A DNA stretch of 64,000 nucleotides from Echinococcus granulosus (lineage: Eukaryota > Platyhelminthes > Cestoda > Cyclophyllidea > Taeniidae): contig NW_020170381.1 of assembly GCF_000524195.1 (NCBI RefSeq), forward strand, positions 272,073-336,072, read 5' to 3'. Under the pieces are notes generated by a model. The model ran no database searches, was not told where the DNA came from, and saw nothing but the letters and a program-made list of their open reading frames with translations. Shown here one piece after another: positions 59,135-64,000 of the stretch. Within the stretch, counting starts at the first letter, position 1; every line of letters starts with the position of its first letter. A program made the position numbers and the translations under genes.

Positions 59135-62100
59135 TTATCGATGTTCAGATGACGGGGCTGGTGAGTAGCTATTAGGACTGCTGGGGGAAGGAGAGGTTGG
59201 TCGACGAGAGGTCATCATATAGTGCGAGGACGAACTTTGGAAAGAACTGGAGGGGCTAAAAGTTGCCGAAGGACAATAGGATGTACCGTAACTTGTGCCG
59301 GTTAGGCCGAGACCACTGATACTTGAGCTGCCTCCAGTCCCTGCCGCACCCCCGTGTGAGGACAACGGATAGTTGGGTGTCGCAGGATAAGAAAGTGGGG
59401 AGTGACTAGGTCCGCTTAGCCCTCCAGAGGCACCGCTGATAGGAGAGCTCGGGACTCCCAAGTGTGGAGAGTAGGAGAGCATTGAGGAACCACCAAATGA
59501 TGGCTGTGGACTGTATCGTGGAGCTGAAGGCGAACCATAGTACATTTGTGGAGGACTAGGGTGGGTAGAGTTGAAGTTAGACAAACTGTTTCCCAGAGAG
59601 GATCCCGAATCGATGCTCGGAGAGAATCCACTCGGCGTGTCGGAGCCACCCGTAATCCAGCTAGAAGCCGCCCGTCCAGATGAACTCATACCCACACCAG
59701 GCATTGCAGGACTTCCGGGACTATAGGAATCAAGACTGTTTGGAGATGACCCCGAGGGAGATACGGATGGCCCAAAACCGAAACTCGATACATTGCGTTG
59801 TGGAGAGCGCGGTTGATAACCCACCGAGGCGGGTGAGTAGAACTGCTGTCCGGAGTAGCTTGGTGAACTGCTGTCGGCTCCAAGACTAAGACTCGATGAA
59901 CTACCAGTGCCACCGTAGGTTGGCTTTGATAATGGAGAATAGCTAGCATCAGCACCCAAGCTCAAACGACTAGCATATCCAAAGGAACTGCTACTCCCGC
60001 TCCCAGAATGACCTGGACTAGATCCTGGTGAACCAATTTCAGTTTGAGGAGTTCCAGCGTACGACAGTGGGCTGGCAAATCCTGACATAGCTGCCGGCGA
60101 AAAAAGCACATCAGGTGTTCTTGGACTATCGAGCTGTGGACTCCGACCTGGCGAATATGGGAGGTCGTGTCTGTAAGCCTGTGGAGAAAACATCGCCTCG
60201 TGAGGTGTAGTCATGCCACCCAGGCGACTGACGTAAGGCGATGCCTCAATAAGAGATCCTGCGGGAGAAGCAGCAGTATCCCACGGGGTGCTGCCCCCAG
60301 GACCACCGGTCAAGCCGGAAAGACTATCTCCAGGTGTCACCAAACCAAAACGAGGACTGGCCCAAGCTCCGGCGGAAACGTCGAAAATGCCACCGTTAAA
60401 CAGTCCGACAGATCCGACGATCGGAATGGGCTGGGCCTCTTGACATTTAGCCGAGTTGAGGAGGAGGTCGAATGATCCCGTACCGATTTTCGCAAGCTGA
60501 CCTAGCATTACATTCTCCGACACACCCTGCAAGGGATCGCATTCAGCATGACTCGCCGCCTCCATCAGTATATCCACCGTTTCCTCAAAGCTGCAACGGG
60601 CCAGAGCGCCGGTATCAAGACGGTTTATTCCATGACGAGTAATAGCCATCAAATGGCCCTTCACAGTCATGACATCACAAAGTAGTGCCAAGTGCCGGTA
60701 ATTAACGTAAGAACCGTCAAAGGATATCACATCGTGCATCTCTGTCTCAATTGCCTTACGAACAGCCTCAATGCCCAGAGCCTCAAAAATTTCCACGATG
60801 TCGTTACTCACTGTGCGTGCTGAGTCGACATCCCGCTGAGCAAGCACCTTCATTAGACATGTGCCATCTGTCTCAAGAATCCATTCAGTGACACAATTAA
60901 AACTGCCATCTTTACGAATAATGACACGCTGTTTATCTGTAGTCTTAGGCTGATGCATATAAACCTTTGATATTTGAGGAATGCCTTGCAATGTGATATC
61001 TGTAAGCAGATTAGCCTCAATGAAACGCAGGAAAGTATCGTCTTCCATTTTATCCGTAGTTGTATCAGCTTCCTTCATGTTTTGTTCCAAATCACTGTTC
61101 ATAATTCGTATCCGCATTGCCAACTTCAAATTATCATCAGGAATGTGGCAGATAAGATCGTTGCCAAAGGACTTTGTAATTTTGTCGGCAATTTGTTCCA
61201 TTGTCAGCTTTTTACCCGTCATTTGTTTACGCGCAAGCTCGATTCTGAGCATCCAAGAACTTATAGCATCCATGTTGAAATCAGGCAAATCGTAATAGGT
61301 GGAAACCCAATCCCTGTCTTCTTTTACGACGGTATTCTTTGGATCTGGATCGTAGTAAATTGATGTACAGTTTACTAGTTTGCGGAGTGTTGTGTGCTCC
61401 AGGCGAGCAACTACATCTTTCGCGTGTTCGGCATCCCTAGCCGCCTGTCCGGTTAGGTAAATTGTCATGGAGGGAGTTTTGGGACGTTTACTAACATTTA
61501 TAATTTCTTTTAGTCGAGGCACGCCAAGGGTCACGTTCTTAGCCGAGACACCAGCATAGTGGAAAGTGTTGAGTGTCATCTGCGTGGCCGGCTCACCGAG
61601 CGACTGCGCCGCCAGGGCACCGACCATTTCACCGGGGTGAATCTGTGCCTGTTGGAAGCGATTTCGAATTTCGCCCAGCACCCAGTCCAGAGCGTCATAA
61701 GTTAAGCGATGTTCCTGAATTACCTTCTTTGTACAAAGCATTGACCGAATAAGGCAACTCATGAGCAAGACAGCGTTCGAATTAGCTTCTTTGCTTAGTG
61801 CATCTTCACCTGGCACCACCACCAAACGCTTACACGTTTCCCGCACCTGTTCCACTACCTGCCGTGGATGAAGATTCGTTTTAGAAAGAGGATCAATTTC
61901 AAACAGTTTTTGAGCATTCCAAATAAGACGCCCGATGTTACAAGGCAAGACGACGCGATCCTCTGGCTTGGTAATGATTGATCGTAATACCTTGCGGTCA
62001 TTGCACAACTCATCCCATTCAGCGTCTAATTCAGCCTGAGTTTCCGGGTCCGTTGCTAGGCTTCTAACCAAATCATCGGGCATACAACGTCGAAGAGCAC

Positions 62101-64000
62101 GCTCGTTGCTCAAATCAAAGCGAAAGTTGTGCTCAAACGCCTCATCTGATGGTTTAAAGGTTGGCAATCTTTGGAATTCAACGTGAGCGGCATCCAAGCC
62201 ATCTTCTCCGTACCGCAACTGGATAAGTTGATTGATCTGATTTCGCACTGTACCATCGTACTTAACCATTACGGATTCCATGGCCTTCATTAGACGACGC
62301 TGGATGTAACCAGTTTCGGCTGTCTTGACAGCCGTATCAATCAAACCCTCACGACCACCCATTGCGTGAAAGAAGAATTCAGTTGGTGTAAGACCAGCTA
62401 GGTAGGAGTTCTCGACAAAACCTCTTGATTCGGGACCGTAATCGTCTTGAATAAAATGGGGAAGAGTGCGGTGCCTAAAACCGAATGGCACGCGTTTGCC
62501 TTCGACATTCTGCTGTCCGACACAAGCGATAACCTGAGAAATGTTTATTCTTGACCCCTTTGAGCCCGCAACAACCATAATATTGAAATTATTATACTTT
62601 GAGAGAGATTTTTGTGCGCAACCACCGGTCTTTTCACGAGCCTCATTTAGAATCTTATTGACGTGATTTTCAAAAGTTTGCCGCAGTGTGTTACCAGGCA
62701 GAGGCTGAAAATCATAATTGTGTGCTTGGTCTATAATATCGAAAACAGCATCTTTGGCCTTCGTGATGGTTTCACCAATTTGTTTTCGAGTTGCTTGATC
62801 ATAAAGCGTATCTGCAATGCCTATCGTATGGCCCTCAATCAACAACCAGTTGTTAATAACGGTCTGTATGTTGTTGAAAAACATACCAACCACTTCAAAA
62901 TTATGCTCCAGAGCCACCAGGTGAATAAGAGAACCGGAAGCGGAGCCAAGCGTCTTTTTACACAGAATCCCCGCAACAAGATCGCCGTCGTCAATCAAAA
63001 CCTTCGTATCACCTGGAGAAATCCAACGGTAAGGCCCGTCGTCTTCACCTTCTGGGTGGGTACTGTGTGTTCGAATACAGTTTACCCGACGGGGTATAAT
63101 TAAACTAAAGAGCTGTTTGCCAGTCCAGAGTCGCTGCGGTTTGTAAATAGCAGGTTTAGGCATGCGACCGCTCCAGGTGGGAAGATACATCAAGAGATTC
63201 ATCATATCAGCCCGGTTGATGAAAACGTCACGTTGAGTCATTTTGTAGGCAGCAGTAAGTGAATCCTGTACGATGCTCATGACGGGTTTATTAGCCTGGG
63301 GAGTTACAACAAGGCGAGGAACTCGAGCGAGTTGGCTGATTTCAGCTTTCGTTTCGACAGACTGAGGTAAATGAAGATTCATTTCATCACCATCGAAATC
63401 AGCGTTGTACGGTGAAGTGACAGATAAATTCAAACGAAATGTTGACCACGGCAAGACGCGCACTCGGTGGCACATCATGGACATTTTGTGCAAGGTGGGT
63501 TGACGATTAAAAACGACAAAGTCATCATTTAGCATATGGCGCTCAACTATGTATCCAACTTGGAGAGTCAAATCAGCTACCTTTGGATGATATCGAAGGT
63601 CGATTCGGTCACCATTTTCTCGGACAATAAACTTGGCTCCAGGATACATGGTTCCATTTTGAACTAACTTCTGCAGGAAATCTATGTTAGATTGTGTGAC
63701 TCGTTCTGGATATGTTAGGTTCTGGGCAATGGTTCGGGGAACACCAACTTGATCAAGACACAAATTAGGATCAGCAGTTATAACAGTTCGAGCAGAGAAA
63801 TCAACACGTTTCCCCATCAAATTACCTCGTATGCGTCCGGCCTTTCCCTTTAGACGTTGTTTGATTGACTTTAGAGGTCTTCCAGACTTCTGAATAGCCT
63901 TTGGCAGACCGGGAATATCGTTATCAATCAGGGTAGCCACATGATATTGTAAAATCCTCACATCCTCTGACAAAATGTGAGCTGCAGCTCCATTTTGTTC
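59135..64000 (-). CDS. POLR2A: RNA polymerase II largest subunit RPB1 (5'-partial)
   Basis: Catalytic subunit of RNA polymerase II. The window shows the last 1621 codons in one uninterrupted exon; the frame is open to the window edge (EQNGAAAHI...), so the N-terminal about 300 residues lie beyond it. Core landmarks are [16 protein letters not shown], the active-site [10 protein letters not shown] (63381-63410), [33 protein letters not shown], the bridge helix ([20 protein letters not shown], about 62320-62380), the trigger loop ([20 protein letters not shown], about 61520-61580) and [18 protein letters not shown]. From about 60430 to the stop the tail is Ser/Gly/Pro-rich, about 430 residues, with about 30 SP pairs and seven YSP triads. 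It has no YSPTSPS heptad and no tandem seven-residue register. Its end is PAPSSEHR. The core looks fully functional. Confidence 0.97.
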   Translation of the reverse strand, partial: EQNGAAAHILSEDVRILQYHVATLIDNDIPGLPKAIQKSGRPLKSIKQRLKGKAGRIRGNLMGKRVDFSARTVITADPNLCLDQVGVPRTIAQNLTYPERVTQSNIDFLQKLVQNGTMYPGAKFIVRENGDRIDLRYHPKVADLTLQVGYIVERHMLNDDFVVFNRQPTLHKMSMMCHRVRVLPWSTFRLNLSVTSPYNADFDGDEMNLHLPQSVETKAEISQLARVPRLVVTPQANKPVMSIVQDSLTAAYKMTQRDVFINRADMMNLLMYLPTWSGRMPKPAIYKPQRLWTGKQLFSLIIPRRVNCIRTHSTHPEGEDDGPYRWISPGDTKVLIDDGDLVAGILCKKTLGSASGSLIHLVALEHNFEVVGMFFNNIQTVINNWLLIEGHTIGIADTLYDQATRKQIGETITKAKDAVFDIIDQAHNYDFQPLPGNTLRQTFENHVNKILNEAREKTGGCAQKSLSKYNNFNIMVVAGSKGSRINISQVIACVGQQNVEGKRVPFGFRHRTLPHFIQDDYGPESRGFVENSYLAGLTPTEFFFHAMGGREGLIDTAVKTAETGYIQRRLMKAMESVMVKYDGTVRNQINQLIQLRYGEDGLDAAHVEFQRLPTFKPSDEAFEHNFRFDLSNERALRRCMPDDLVRSLATDPETQAELDAEWDELCNDRKVLRSIITKPEDRVVLPCNIGRLIWNAQKLFEIDPLSKTNLHPRQVVEQVRETCKRLVVVPGEDALSKEANSNAVLLMSCLIRSMLCTKKVIQEHRLTYDALDWVLGEIRNRFQQAQIHPGEMVGALAAQSLGEPATQMTLNTFHYAGVSAKNVTLGVPRLKEIINVSKRPKTPSMTIYLTGQAARDAEHAKDVVARLEHTTLRKLVNCTSIYYDPDPKNTVVKEDRDWVSTYYDLPDFNMDAISSWMLRIELARKQMTGKKLTMEQIADKITKSFGNDLICHIPDDNLKLAMRIRIMNSDLEQNMKEADTTTDKMEDDTFLRFIEANLLTDITLQGIPQISKVYMHQPKTTDKQRVIIRKDGSFNCVTEWILETDGTCLMKVLAQRDVDSARTVSNDIVEIFEALGIEAVRKAIETEMHDVISFDGSYVNYRHLALLCDVMTVKGHLMAITRHGINRLDTGALARCSFEETVDILMEAASHAECDPLQGVSENVMLGQLAKIGTGSFDLLLNSAKCQEAQPIPIVGSVGLFNGGIFDVSAGAWASPRFGLVTPGDSLSGLTGGPGGSTPWDTAASPAGSLIEASPYVSRLGGMTTPHEAMFSPQAYRHDLPYSPGRSPQLDSPRTPDVLFSPAAMSGFASPLSYAGTPQTEIGSPGSSPGHSGSGSSSSFGYASRLSLGADASYSPLSKPTYGGTGSSSSLSLGADSSSPSYSGQQFYSPASVGYQPRSPQRNVSSFGFGPSVSPSGSSPNSLDSYSPGSPAMPGVGMSSSGRAASSWITGGSDTPSGFSPSIDSGSSLGNSLSNFNSTHPSPPQMYYGSPSAPRYSPQPSFGGSSMLSYSPHLGVPSSPISGASGGLSGPSHSPLSYPATPNYPLSSHGGAAGTGGSSSISGLGLTGTSYGTSYCPSATFSPSSSFQSSSSHYMMTSRRPTSPSPSSPNSYSPAPSSEHR

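Noticed and set aside
59680..63103. Plus-strand ORFs up to 146 aa
   Set aside because: They lie antisense to the conserved RPB1 frame and have no family features.
1..64000. CRISPR array, bacterial operon, rRNA, hammerhead ribozyme or viral genome
   Set aside because: None seen: no regularly spaced repeats, no rRNA-like blocks, no CTGATGA...GAAA ribozyme core in the repeats, and no retroviral or viral protein frame.

Overview
This is a gene-bearing piece of an animal genome. Coding exons are split by GT-AG introns, and the encoded proteins are metazoan: WDR11, MFSD13A/TMEM180, claspin, an SLC1-type transporter, IQUB, a Pipsqueak-domain protein, ZCRB1, tincar, TRMT10 and the RNA polymerase II largest subunit. 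AT-rich noncoding DNA, a few introns of only 31-36 nt, and splice acceptors sitting 8-15 nt before several start codons suggest a flatworm (cestode or trematode). That assignment is an inference; no species marker is present.

Layout. 298-3257 (+) holds the 3' exons of WDR11. It converges on MFSD13A (4023-6719, -; 5 exons, 523 aa). Claspin (8175-15574, +) can be assembled as 18 exons in continuous phase, giving 1265 aa. An atypical glutamate-transporter relative (16578-22595, +; 11 exons, 473 aa) follows, with a 100-N assembly gap in its last intron. About 6 kb of repeat-bearing noncoding DNA separates it from IQUB (28635-31231, +), which carries an apparent one-base frameshift. A Pipsqueak helix-turn-helix exon lies at 32210-32583 (-) in an otherwise gene-poor 8 kb. 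ZCRB1 (39792-41342, +; 5 exons, 216 aa) is followed by a large tincar-family gene (45885-52225, -; 2 coding exons, 882 aa) with a 3.7 kb intron. TRMT10 (57084-58642, +; 4 exons, 253 aa) converges on the 3' 1621 codons of POLR2A/RPB1 (59135-64000, -), which are uninterrupted by introns and run off the window.

The genes are mostly housekeeping or conserved developmental genes with no operon-like logic: vesicle tethering (WDR11), replication checkpoint (claspin), minor spliceosome (ZCRB1), tRNA methylation (TRMT10), transcription (RPB1), cilia (IQUB) and membrane proteins (MFSD13A, SLC1, tincar).

The most unusual observations are: (1) an RPB1 C-terminal domain of about 430 residues without one consensus heptad; (2) an SLC1 protein in which the usual sodium-site residues are replaced, including a lysine in place of the TM7 asparagine; (3) splice acceptors placed just before ATGs in several genes, as expected for spliced-leader trans-splicing; (4) an open frame of 114 codons directly after, and in frame with, the RPB1 stop; and (5) a dispersed repeat of about 440 bp with TG...CA-type ends.

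All gene models come from reading splice signals and matching remembered family sequences. No alignment or database search was run.
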